Assembly (NCBI RefSeq): GCF_030020805.1
Contig: NZ_CP125098.1
Coordinates: 1,592,001-1,656,000, forward strand
DNA length: 64,000 nt
Source of the DNA: Paenibacillus sp. RC67
GTDB lineage: Bacteria > Bacillota > Bacilli > Paenibacillales > NBRC-103111
Reading direction: 5' to 3'
Within the stretch, counting starts at the first letter, position 1; each line of letters opens with the position of its first letter. Below, one piece after another: positions 27,639 to 36,147 of the stretch. Below the pieces are notes generated by a model, which did no database searches, was not told the DNA's origin, and saw nothing but the letters and a program-made list of their open reading frames with translations. The position numbers were made by a program, and so were the translations under genes.

Positions 27639-29057
27639 TTATCTGAAATCCGGCGGAATTCTGCGAGCCACTCCGGTCAGGATGGCGGCTTCGATAATGC
27701 CTTTCCGTACGTTGGTGACGACGCGCTCGTTGAATATGCTCGGGATGATGTAATGCTTGTTGAGCTCAGCTTCTGTCACTACCGCAGCGATAGCACGCGC
27801 AGCGGCGAGCTTCATAGGCTCATTGATGCTCTTGGCCCGGCAGTCAAGCGCCCCGCGGAAAATGCCGGGGAACACAAGTACATTGTTGATTTGATTCGGA
27901 TAATCGCTTCGTCCCGTAGCGAATACCCCTACATGTGGCAGTGCTTCTTCCGGATCAATTTCCGGCTTAGGGTTCGCCATGGCGAATACTATACTATCCG
28001 AAGCCATGGTTTGGATATCTTGAGCATTCAAGATCCCGCCTCGGGATACTCCGATGAACACATCGGCACCCTGTAGAACATCCTTTAACGTTCCTTCTGT
28101 TGCTTCAACTTGAGGCTGCTCCGATAACCACTGCCACATCGGGTGGTGGGAATAAGTTCCGCCGCGAACGATGGCACCTTCCCGATCTACGGGAACGAGA
28201 CGGGTTACACCGGACCCGAGCAGCATTTTGCAAATAGATACGCCGGCTGCCCCGATGCCGTTAACGACGACACGGATCTGATCAATCCTCTTACCAACCA
28301 CCTTCAAAGCATTCAACAGACCCGCAATGACAACTACAGCGGTACCGTGCTGATCATCGTGAAAGACAGGGATATCGAGTTCATCTCCAAGCCTTTTTTC
28401 GATTTCAAAGCAGCGTGGAGAGCTTATATCCTCTAGATTAATGCCGCCGAATATTGGGCTAATCGCTTTAATGGTACGGATGATTTCCTCCGTATCCTTG
28501 GTATCAAGACAAATCGGGAATGCATCGACTCCAGCAAGCTGCTTGAACAGCATCGCCTTGCCTTCCATTACAGGCGCGGCTGCATGAGGGCCGATATCGC
28601 CAAGTCCGAGAACAGCTGTTCCATCTGTGATTACGGCAACGGTATTGCGTTTGATCGTTAGCGAGAACGCTTTTTTCGGATTCTCATGAATAGCGGTACA
28701 AACCTTGGCTACCCCCGGAGTATACACACGGGATAAATCCTCGCGGTTTTTGATAGGCAGCGTAGGCTGTGTTGTAATTTTACCGCCCAAATGCACGAGA
28801 AACGTACGATCCGATACATTAATCAATTTAATCCCGTTCAGCTTCGATAAGGCATCAATCACGCTGGATTCGTTAGACTCCGCTACATCGACGGTAATGT
28901 CACGAATAGAAGATTCTTTCCCTGCCCTAATGACGTCGATGGACGTAATGTCCCCGGAAGCTTTACTGATTGCAGAAGCAACATCACCGAAGGTGGTTGT
29001 TTCATGAAACAGCTCCACACGCAAAACAATACTAGTATGTGACATCTCTACTCTCAT
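27639..29057 (-). CDS. NAD(P)-dependent malic enzyme with N-terminal ACT domain
   Basis: A 472-aa oxaloacetate-decarboxylating malate dehydrogenase producing pyruvate and CO2 from malate. Residues 1-85 form an ACT-like regulatory domain. The malic enzyme core follows: YTPGVAKVC near 115, catalytic-lysine segment PVMEGKAMLFKQ near 160, FHDDQHGTA near 235 (metal/catalytic region), Rossmann motif GIGAAGVS near 270. An internal in-frame ATG at 29045 is an alternative start. It is the second gene of an operon with the MFS transporter (57 bp gap), flanked by IclR-type operators upstream of the transporter. Confidence 0.95.
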   Translation of the reverse strand: MRVEMSHTSIVLRVELFHETTTFGDVASAISKASGDITSIDVIRAGKESSIRDITVDVAESNESSVIDALSKLNGIKLINVSDRTFLVHLGGKITTQPTLPIKNREDLSRVYTPGVAKVCTAIHENPKKAFSLTIKRNTVAVITDGTAVLGLGDIGPHAAAPVMEGKAMLFKQLAGVDAFPICLDTKDTEEIIRTIKAISPIFGGINLEDISSPRCFEIEKRLGDELDIPVFHDDQHGTAVVVIAGLLNALKVVGKRIDQIRVVVNGIGAAGVSICKMLLGSGVTRLVPVDREGAIVRGGTYSHHPMWQWLSEQPQVEATEGTLKDVLQGADVFIGVSRGGILNAQDIQTMASDSIVFAMANPKPEIDPEEALPHVGVFATGRSDYPNQINNVLVFPGIFRGALDCRAKSINEPMKLAAARAIAAVVTEAELNKHYIIPSIFNERVVTNVRKGIIEAAILTGVARRIPPDFR

Positions 29058-29114
29058 CCATTCCTATATAATGTATTTTATCTATTGTAGTGGTATTGAC
29101 TTTGTTAGTTTTGT

Positions 29115-30446
29115 TTAGCTATCTTCACCTGCAACATGGCTCGCTTCAGAAAGGGAGAGGTACTTGGTCTCCGGAGCCCATGCGATGGAAACAATAGCAC
29201 CAATGACTAAAACGGCGGTAAGTCCAAGCATCGTAGTATTAATGCCAAAGCCGTCGATGCTTATAGGTAGCAGGAATGTACCAATCGCTGAACCTAGCCG
29301 GCTAACCGATGTAGCAAGACCGACCCCGCTGGAGCGTACTTCAGTAGGAAAGCTCTCGGCAGGGAATACCCCGACCAGATTGCTCACAGCTGACATAATT
29401 AATGAAAAAACGCTGAAAACAATAATCATCAATACAGTCGCATTACCTGGCAGAATCGTAAGCAATAACAAGGCAACAGCCAGTACGATAAATGAACCGA
29501 TCAGGAAGCCTCTGCGTGAAAACTTCACTGTAAACCAAATACCGAGAAAGGCTCCGACCAGAAGCAGCAAATTCAACAGAAGGTCGGTTCCAAAGCCTTC
29601 ACTAAGTCCCATGACTTCAAGAATGGCTGGAAGGAACGTATAGATAGCAAAGTATGGAATGACGATACAAACAAAGAACAAGCAGTTGAACGCGGTACGC
29701 TTTCTAAACTCTTTGCTGAACAACACGGCGAAGCTTCCTTTTTCAGCTTTGGCAGGTGTCTCATCATCAAGAACAATGTTTGGACCTAGATGTTTCATAA
29801 CGATGTTTCTTGCTTCTTCAACACGCCCTTTGTTAATAAGCCAGCGCGGAGATTCGGGAGTACCGATACGCAGGAAAAGAATGATCACTGCAGGAACAGC
29901 TGACGATGCAAGCATCCAACGCCAGGCTTCTGGTCCCATACTGAGCAGATAAGTTCCGATAAGCGTCGATCCGACATATCCTACTGTCCATATAACACTG
30001 AAGGAGCCGAGCAGAACGCCGCGATGTTTTTTCGGTGAGAATTCGGCGAGCATGGTATGTCCTACACTATAGTCTCCGCCTAGCCCGATCCCTATTAATA
30101 CCCGTAAGATAAAGAGCTCAGTCGGACTGTTAACGAAAAATTGTAAAACGGATGCAAGGGTAATGATAATAAAGCTGAGCACGAAAATTTTTTGCCTGCC
30201 GATAAAGTCAGAAATGTATCCGAATACTAGGCTTCCCAAAAAGAGTCCAATTAAAGCAGAGCTGCCGATTAAGCCTGTCCAAAATGAATCGAGATTCATT
30301 TGTGGTTTGATTAAACTGAAAGCGATTCCAATTATGCCTAATACGTACCCGTCAGTTAAGTGAGCGCCAAAGGTAAGACCGGCCATTTTGATATGGAATT
30401 TGCTTAATGGCGCGTCGTCCATTTTTATGGATTGGTTAACGTTCAA
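29115..30446 (-). CDS. MFS transporter, sugar/organic-acid porter type
   Basis: A 443-aa permease with twelve predicted helices. The GYISDFIGRQK loop between helices 2 and 3 and SPKKHRG after helix 4 are major facilitator signatures, and PESPRWLINKGR after helix 6 is typical of the sugar-porter and aromatic-acid branches. TTG start at 30446 with AAGGGGG 8 nt upstream. Co-transcribed with malic enzyme, so a C4-dicarboxylate or related acid is a plausible substrate (inference). Its control region (30602-30634) has the same paired operators as the aspartase operon. Confidence 0.93.
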   Translation of the reverse strand: MNVNQSIKMDDAPLSKFHIKMAGLTFGAHLTDGYVLGIIGIAFSLIKPQMNLDSFWTGLIGSSALIGLFLGSLVFGYISDFIGRQKIFVLSFIIITLASVLQFFVNSPTELFILRVLIGIGLGGDYSVGHTMLAEFSPKKHRGVLLGSFSVIWTVGYVGSTLIGTYLLSMGPEAWRWMLASSAVPAVIILFLRIGTPESPRWLINKGRVEEARNIVMKHLGPNIVLDDETPAKAEKGSFAVLFSKEFRKRTAFNCLFFVCIVIPYFAIYTFLPAILEVMGLSEGFGTDLLLNLLLLVGAFLGIWFTVKFSRRGFLIGSFIVLAVALLLLTILPGNATVLMIIVFSVFSLIMSAVSNLVGVFPAESFPTEVRSSGVGLATSVSRLGSAIGTFLLPISIDGFGINTTMLGLTAVLVIGAIVSIAWAPETKYLSLSEASHVAGEDS

Positions 30447-30601
30447 GTTGGTTTCCCCCTTGTAAGTAGATGGGCGTTACACATTTTTCGCCAGAATAGG
30501 GGTTGGCGATCCACGTCATGATGTAATTTTAAAACTTGAAGGCTTTGCAGATTGGGTATGACCTCATCAACGTGATAGCAAGAAAAAGGGAATGAATATT
30601 G

Positions 30602-30634
30602 TTCATTATATGAACAATAAATTCGTAATATGAA
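30602..30634. promoter_or_regulatory. Paired 13-bp inverted repeats (putative IclR operators) upstream of the MFS/malic enzyme operon
   Basis: TTCATTATATGAA (30602-30614) and TTCGTAATATGAA (30622-30634) share the TTC-N7-GAA pattern, with starts exactly 20 bp apart, i.e. on the same DNA face. The same motif pair with the same spacing occurs at 31789-31821. The 405-bp region 30447-30851 holds these sites, an unassigned promoter and the hairpin at 30794, and no gene. Confidence 0.8.
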
Positions 30635-30793
30635 CTACACCTGAATTATATGATTGTCTCTCCCAAGTTGTCAATAATTTTTCACACATGGCTATTGCCG
30701 TATGGGACACGATTGGATTATAGACATTCTAGTATGTTTTAAATTGTGCAGGTTTATTACGCGAGTAAGAAGTTCAAGAGGGAGAAAACAGGA

Positions 30794-30839
30794 AAAAGAA
30801 CCTGAAGCCGTTTTTTAATACGGACCAGGTTCTTTTTTT
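30794..30839. terminator. Intrinsic terminator downstream of the IclR gene
   Basis: AAAAAGAACCTG pairs with CAGGTTCTTTTT around a central region. It has A/T runs on both sides, so leftward transcripts from the IclR gene (ending at 30852) should stop here. Confidence 0.85.
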
Positions 30840-30851
30840 CTCCTATTTCTC

Positions 30852-31607
30852 TTACAAATGGCTTGAGATCTCTTCTGTCGCTGAGAGGAGAGAATTGGTG
30901 CATGCCAGGACCTTATCGTCGGTGAACCGGAAGCTAGGTCCGCATACGCTCAGGAAAGCGACAAGGCGGCCCTGCTTATTATAGAGCGGAGCGGAGATGC
31001 CGTTTTCATTTTCGTCCAATTCACGGATCGCCGTTGCATAGCCTGTAGTTCTCACCTTTTCTATTTCTTCAAGTAATAAAGTAGGGTCTGTAATAGAAAA
31101 CGGTGTTCTCTTATCCATAGGCTGATTCAGAAAAAAATGGAGTTCTTCCTTGGAAAACGAGCTAAGCAACAGCTTTCCATTGGATGTGCAGTGCAGTGGA
31201 AGAAATGCGTTTACGTAATCAACGAGTCGGATGCTGTGCGGCGGATCAATCTGGTCGATAGTCAATGTTCCATAATGCTTGGGCACGCTGAGAAGCACGG
31301 TTTCCTGTGTTTTCTCCTGCAATTCCTCCATGCTTTTACGTGCACGACGGATCAACGACCCGTACTGGGGAGCCTGAGCGGCTAGTCGATTGGCTGCATA
31401 GCCGAGCAAATAGCCTTTTGTCAACGGATCGCGTTCGATGAAGCCGTGATTTTCTAGCGTTCCTATCAGTCGCCATACGGTTGTTCGATTCATGCCTGAT
31501 TTATCAGCCAGATCGACGATGGAAACGGGTTCGGTGCTATCCCCTACCAATTGCAAAAGCAAGAGCGCCCGGTCGACTGCTTGAACGGATGAGTTGTCCT
31601 GTTTCAT
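30852..31607 (-). CDS. IclR-family transcriptional regulator
   Basis: A 251-aa regulator: N-terminal winged helix (about 10-75; SIVDLADKSGMNRTTVWRLIGTLENHGF) and C-terminal effector-binding domain (about 80-250). It lies between the malic enzyme/MFS operon and the divergent aspartase operon. The palindrome pairs in both flanking control regions make it the obvious common regulator. The nearer pair (31789-31821) could also mediate autoregulation. Effector unknown. Confidence 0.94.
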   Translation of the reverse strand: MKQDNSSVQAVDRALLLLQLVGDSTEPVSIVDLADKSGMNRTTVWRLIGTLENHGFIERDPLTKGYLLGYAANRLAAQAPQYGSLIRRARKSMEELQEKTQETVLLSVPKHYGTLTIDQIDPPHSIRLVDYVNAFLPLHCTSNGKLLLSSFSKEELHFFLNQPMDKRTPFSITDPTLLLEEIEKVRTTGYATAIRELDENENGISAPLYNKQGRLVAFLSVCGPSFRFTDDKVLACTNSLLSATEEISSHL

Positions 31608-31788
31608 TCAATTTTTGCACTCCATGATTCAATTTATGATGTCATTATAGCTTAGTTATTGGGTTTAACGCTATTCGTTTATACAGATTGTCCTAATATT
31701 ACTTCAAATACTGATAGATAGCGGGTGGAAATTACGGAAAATAGTTGGATTGACATGACCGGAAAGCCGATTTATAATAATCACGAAG

Positions 31789-31821
31789 TTCGTATTATGA
31801 ACCAAATGTTCGCAATATGAA
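31789..31821. promoter_or_regulatory. Paired 13-bp inverted repeats (putative IclR operators) upstream of the aspartase operon
   Basis: TTCGTATTATGAA (31789-31801, extended by G and C to a 15-bp palindrome) and TTCGCAATATGAA (31809-31821) have the TTC-N7-GAA pattern and 20-bp periodicity seen at 30602-30634. The region lies between the IclR gene (-) and the aspartase gene (+). Confidence 0.8.
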
Positions 31822-31847
31822 AAATGCAGAGTGATGTAATACGTGTT

Positions 31848-31882
31848 CTCAAGCTATATGGGTAGGGGCTGTATAGCTTGAG
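31848..31882 (+). other. Leader hairpin before the aspartase gene
   Basis: CTCAAGCTATA pairs perfectly with TATAGCTTGAG around a 13-nt G-rich loop. No T-run follows, so it is not a terminator. It lies about 75 nt before the gene and could be an mRNA-stabilising or protein-binding structure. Confidence 0.55.
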
Positions 31883-31956
31883 GATTATGCCTTATCTGCA
31901 GACTGCCGAGTCATCGACGGGATGAAAGCGTTGCAAGAAGTTTCAATCTTTGGGAG

Positions 31957-33330
31957 GTGGTCTGTATTACCTACGATAGATTGCAGGGAACAAGACAAGA
32001 ATCGGATTCATTCGGCACCATGCAAATTCCGCAAGATGCTCTTTATGGAATTCAAACGATGAGGGCCGTGACCAACCTTACGTTTTCTGGACGCTTGCTC
32101 CAGCAATATCCGGATTATATTGAATCTCTCGCATTGGTCAAGAAAGCGGCAGCTTTGGCTAATCGGACCGTTGGAGAGATTGAAGAATCCATAGCAGCCG
32201 CGATTGAAGAGGCTTGCAACGAGTTGTTAAGCGGGAAGCATCGAGAACAATTTATTGTTGATATTCTTCACGGCGGAGGCGGAATCGGCACCAACATGAA
32301 TGTGAACGAAGTCATAGCCAACCTGGCGAATGAACGGTGGGGGAACAAGCGGGGAACATACTCTCCCGTTAATCCAACCGATCATGTGAATGCTTCGCAA
32401 TCAACGTCGGACGTATGTCATACAGCCATGAGACTTGCCATTACCAAAACGTATTCAAGGCTCCATGTTGTATTAACAAGAGTCCAGACTGAATTGGACG
32501 CACTAGCTGAACGCTTGTTGGATATTACAACGATCTCGCGGACTTGCTTACAGGATGGCATGCGGGTTCAACTCGGAGAGACGTTCAGCGGCTACGCAGC
32601 TGTTGTGCGACGGCGTCATCAATCGCTAACGAATGCGGTAGAGGAGCTATCTCGTGTCAATCTCGGCGGGACGGTCATCGGCTCCGGAGTCGGAGCTTCA
32701 GAGCCTTACAGGGACATCGTAATCGATATGCTGTCCCAGGTTACAGGAATGAACTTACACCGTCGCGACAACTTGTTTGACGCGGCGCAAAACATAGACG
32801 ATTTATCCCAGGTTTCCGCACAGCTTACCTTGCTTGCAACGAGCCTTCTGAAGATCGCCAAAGATTTACGTCTCTTGTCTTCCGGTCCGGAAGCAGGTTT
32901 CGCAGAGATTACAATCCCAGCCGTACAGGCAGGATCGTCGTTTTTTCCAGGTAAGGTAAATCCGGTTGTACCGGAGACCGTCATTCAGAGCTGCTTTCAA
33001 GTCATGGGGTGCGATCGTGTCGTTCAGGCGGCACTCGAACACGCCGATGTGGATTTGAATGTATTCGAAGGAGCGGCGGGCGCTAATATATTGGATGCTC
33101 TAGGCATGCTTGAGAAATCACTGACCCTATTTGTAGACAAATGCTTGTCAGGAATTACGGCAAACGAGACACGGTGCGAAGAGCTGTCCAACAGCTTTAT
33201 TCCGCTGGTTGTCGACTTAAAGGAGAAATATGGATACAGCGTTGTATCCAAATTAATAAAAGAACAAGGACGGGAAGGCGTCAAACGGTTTTCCCAAAAT
33301 GGAGGGATTGAGAATGAGCCAAATGAATAA
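31957..33330 (+). CDS. Aspartase/fumarase superfamily lyase (aspartate ammonia-lyase-like)
   Basis: About 457 aa. Superfamily regions are intact: GGGIGTNMNVNEVIAN near 110, VNPTDHVNASQSTSD near 140, and the mobile catalytic loop GSSFFPGKVNPVVPE near 325 (catalytic Ser in GSS; aspartases and fumarases usually have GSSIMPGKVNP). The likely reaction is reversible ammonia elimination from aspartate to fumarate, but another amino- or hydroxy-acid substrate is possible. The start is unclear: GTG 31957 lies inside the strong GGGAGGTGG site, which is ideally spaced for ATT 31966; TTG 31981 also fits family length. First gene of an operon with two dehydrogenases. Confidence 0.9.
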   Translation: MVCITYDRLQGTRQESDSFGTMQIPQDALYGIQTMRAVTNLTFSGRLLQQYPDYIESLALVKKAAALANRTVGEIEESIAAAIEEACNELLSGKHREQFIVDILHGGGGIGTNMNVNEVIANLANERWGNKRGTYSPVNPTDHVNASQSTSDVCHTAMRLAITKTYSRLHVVLTRVQTELDALAERLLDITTISRTCLQDGMRVQLGETFSGYAAVVRRRHQSLTNAVEELSRVNLGGTVIGSGVGASEPYRDIVIDMLSQVTGMNLHRRDNLFDAAQNIDDLSQVSAQLTLLATSLLKIAKDLRLLSSGPEAGFAEITIPAVQAGSSFFPGKVNPVVPETVIQSCFQVMGCDRVVQAALEHADVDLNVFEGAAGANILDALGMLEKSLTLFVDKCLSGITANETRCEELSNSFIPLVVDLKEKYGYSVVSKLIKEQGREGVKRFSQNGGIENEPNE

Positions 33331-34846
33331 GAAAGCTCTATTTGAAGGCATCGATCAACCTAAGCTGGAATGGGCCATGAACTGGCTGAAGGAAACCAAA
33401 CAACTCTACATTAATGGCGAATGGGTGGACAGTACAGGCAACGATAAGTTTACTTCTACCAACCCTGCCAACAGGCAAGTTAACGGTACTTACCAAGGAG
33501 CGGAGCAAGCGGACGTGGACAAGGCGGTCGCTGCGGCTCGCGCTGCTTTTGATAATGAGAATGGGGCATGGCGCACGATGACTCGCAAAGAGCGGGCGAA
33601 AGTAATGCGTAGAATCAGCGCGCTGATCGAAGAGCATCAAGCGGAGCTGGCGACATTGGAAACATTGGATAACGGAAAGCTGTACACCGAGTCCTACAAG
33701 GACGGCGTGCAAGAAGCTATTGATATTTTCGAGTATTATGCTGGCTGGACCGACAAGTATTATGGAGAAAACAATCCGGTAGAAGGTAACTTCCTTAGCA
33801 TTACGACAAGAGATCCTATCGGTGTATGCGCTCAGATCGTGCCGTTCAACTTCCCGATCGATATGGCCGCTTGGAAGCTTGCTCCTGCTCTGGCAATGGG
33901 CAATACGGTCATTCTTAAGCCATCGGAAGAAACCTCTTTCTCGGTAATCCGTTTGTTCGAGATTTTGCATGAAGCCAACGTATTGCCTCCAGGTGTCATT
34001 AATCTGATCTTAGGTGACGGCAAAGCAGGCTCGTTCCTGAGCCGACACATGGATGTAGATAAAGTGGCATTTACAGGCAGCACGAATGTAGGCAAACAGC
34101 TTGTACGCGATTCCGCGGACACCAATCTGAAGCCGGTATCGCTGGAGCTTGGCGGTAAATCGCCTAACATTATTTTCAGTGATGTAGCTAATCTGGAAGG
34201 CGCTATTGAACGCTCTTTCTACGGATTGTTCACCCATAAAGCGGAAAAATGCTCTGCGCCGACTCGTCTGATCGCTCATCGCGACATCTATGATCGAGTG
34301 GTTGAACGTTTGGCTGAATTGGCTAACAGCTACAAGCTGGGTGACCCGTTCGATCCGGAAACGAATCAAGGACCGCAAGTATCCAAAAAACAGATGGAGC
34401 GCATTCTTGGCTACATCGAGAGCGGAATCGCTCAAGGCGCACGTCTTGTAGCGGGCGGCAAACGGGATATGACCGGCGACAATGAGAACGGCTATTTCAT
34501 CCGTCCGACTATCTTTGCTGAAGTAGACAATAAAATGAAAATTGCTCAGGAAGAAATATTCGGACCTGTATTGTGCGTCATTCCGTTCGACACGGAAGAA
34601 GAGGCTGTAGCTATTGCGAATGACTCCATTTACGGGTTGGGAGCCGGTCTGTGGAGCGGCGATGCATCCCGTTCTCATCGTGTGGCAAACAAGCTGCAAG
34701 CAGGCATGGTCTTTGTGAACAAATATGGCTGCTACGACTTCGCAAGTCCTTTCGGCGGCGTGAAGCAAAGCGGCTGGGGTAAAGAGTACGCTGTTCATTC
34801 GTTGCAATCCTATACCAAAACAAGAGCGATCTGGTTTGCTTACTAA
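33314..34846 (+). CDS. Aldehyde dehydrogenase (NAD(P)-dependent)
   Basis: A 510-aa enzyme that oxidises an aldehyde to the acid. The ELGGKSPNII motif carries the general base Glu near 270. The catalytic Cys lies in HKAEKCSAPTR near 305, where most family members have GQxCxA, so the usual Gly-Gln is replaced. The PTIF and EEIFGPVL motifs near 400 are normal. ATG 33314 is preceded by GGAGGGATTG and overlaps the aspartase stop by 17 bp, indicating translational coupling; an in-frame codon further upstream at 33299 is less likely. It works with the alcohol dehydrogenase encoded downstream. Confidence 0.94.
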   Translation: MSQMNKKALFEGIDQPKLEWAMNWLKETKQLYINGEWVDSTGNDKFTSTNPANRQVNGTYQGAEQADVDKAVAAARAAFDNENGAWRTMTRKERAKVMRRISALIEEHQAELATLETLDNGKLYTESYKDGVQEAIDIFEYYAGWTDKYYGENNPVEGNFLSITTRDPIGVCAQIVPFNFPIDMAAWKLAPALAMGNTVILKPSEETSFSVIRLFEILHEANVLPPGVINLILGDGKAGSFLSRHMDVDKVAFTGSTNVGKQLVRDSADTNLKPVSLELGGKSPNIIFSDVANLEGAIERSFYGLFTHKAEKCSAPTRLIAHRDIYDRVVERLAELANSYKLGDPFDPETNQGPQVSKKQMERILGYIESGIAQGARLVAGGKRDMTGDNENGYFIRPTIFAEVDNKMKIAQEEIFGPVLCVIPFDTEEEAVAIANDSIYGLGAGLWSGDASRSHRVANKLQAGMVFVNKYGCYDFASPFGGVKQSGWGKEYAVHSLQSYTKTRAIWFAY

Positions 34847-34883
34847 TACTGCAAGGTCATCCCACTGAAAGAAGGAAACCATA

Positions 34884-36005
34884 ATGAAAATCAAAGCTGC
34901 CGTTATGACGGGAGTCGGTCAACCACTTGCCATTCAAGAAATTACTTTGGATGAACCTAAAGCCAATGAAGTGCTTGTCAAAATAGCTGCAACGGGCGTA
35001 TGTCACAGCGACTTGAACGCGCTTGATGATGCAACGACACCTTTCCCGACGGTTCTCGGACATGAAGGAGCAGGGATCGTGGAATCCGTTGGTCCTAACG
35101 TGACGAAAGTAAAGCCAGGGGATAAAGTAGCATTGAGCTGGGTGCCTTACTGTGGAACCTGCGAGTTTTGCGTAACGGGTGCTGTCCATCTGTGTGAATC
35201 GGCTTTCGGTCCTATGTTCGACGGTACGCTTTTGGACGGAACGACTCGTCTAAGCAAAGACGGAGAGAAAATCTACCATAACTCGCTGCTGTCCACCTTC
35301 GCGGAATATGCGGTTGTTCCGGAAATGTCCTGCGTCAAGCTACCGGATGAAATGCCTCTGGCACAAGCTTCCTTGATCGGCTGCGGCGTAGCTACCGGTT
35401 ATGGCGCGGCGGTTAACGCAGCAGGAGTCACTCCTGGCTCTACCGTTGCCATATTCGGAATCGGAGGTGTTGGGGTCAATGCGATTCAAGGCGCCAGAAT
35501 CGCCGGAGCTTCCAAAATCATTGCCTGCGACATGAAACCGGCTAACCTGGAAATTGCCAAGAAATTCGGAGCTACTCATACCATTAACGTGGGTGAGGAA
35601 AATGCAGAAGAAACCTTGAAGGCTATGACAGGCGGACTTGGTGTACACTTTGCCATTGACTGCACAGGGAACACCAAAGCGACTGAAAGCGCATGGAAAG
35701 GAACTCGGAAAGGCGGAACCGTTGTAGTTATTGGGGCATTCAATCCATCAAAGGAATTGAACCTGCCAGCAGGCGGCTTCCACCGTGTCGGTAAAGTGCT
35801 GAAAGGCAGCTTCTACGGCGATACGCAGCCGTTTCGCGATTTCCCGATTATTGCCAAGCTCTATTTGGATGGCAAGTTTAACTTGGATGATCTTGTATTG
35901 GAACGGATTCAGCTTGAAGACATTAACAAGGCGTTTGATGCGTTCCACGACAGCTGCTGCATCAACGTAGGTCGTACTGTAGTCGAGTTTCCTTCAGGGA
36001 AATAA
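34884..36005 (+). CDS. Zinc-dependent alcohol dehydrogenase (class III-like)
   Basis: A 373-aa medium-chain dehydrogenase that oxidises an alcohol to the aldehyde. Catalytic zinc ligands appear in GVCHSDLN (Cys, near residue 37) and GHEGAG (His-Glu). Structural zinc: CGTCEFC with a later Cys in LCES. Coenzyme site: GIGGVGVNAIQGA near 195. ATG follows GAAAGAAGGAAACCATA. It lies 37 bp after the aldehyde dehydrogenase gene and ends at a strong terminator. Together they would take an alcohol to an acid; how this connects to the aspartase-like enzyme is unclear. Confidence 0.95.
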   Translation: MKIKAAVMTGVGQPLAIQEITLDEPKANEVLVKIAATGVCHSDLNALDDATTPFPTVLGHEGAGIVESVGPNVTKVKPGDKVALSWVPYCGTCEFCVTGAVHLCESAFGPMFDGTLLDGTTRLSKDGEKIYHNSLLSTFAEYAVVPEMSCVKLPDEMPLAQASLIGCGVATGYGAAVNAAGVTPGSTVAIFGIGGVGVNAIQGARIAGASKIIACDMKPANLEIAKKFGATHTINVGEENAEETLKAMTGGLGVHFAIDCTGNTKATESAWKGTRKGGTVVVIGAFNPSKELNLPAGGFHRVGKVLKGSFYGDTQPFRDFPIIAKLYLDGKFNLDDLVLERIQLEDINKAFDAFHDSCCINVGRTVVEFPSGK

Positions 36006-36047
36006 TATGTTTATCAGATGATTCTCGCTATCCTATATTTTTTATAT

Positions 36048-36089
36048 GAAAAAAGGCAGATCTAGATAGTCTAGATCTGCCTTTTTTCA
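36048..36089. terminator. Perfect-stem terminator after the aspartase operon
   Basis: An 18-bp stem including AGGCAGATCTAGA pairs around TAG, with A and T runs on the two sides. It can serve both the + operon and the convergent AraC gene. Confidence 0.92.
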
Positions 36090-36147
36090 ATTTCCGAATC
36101 ATAGCATCTGCACCTTCATGCCAGCAAATCGGACGTACTTCAGAATT

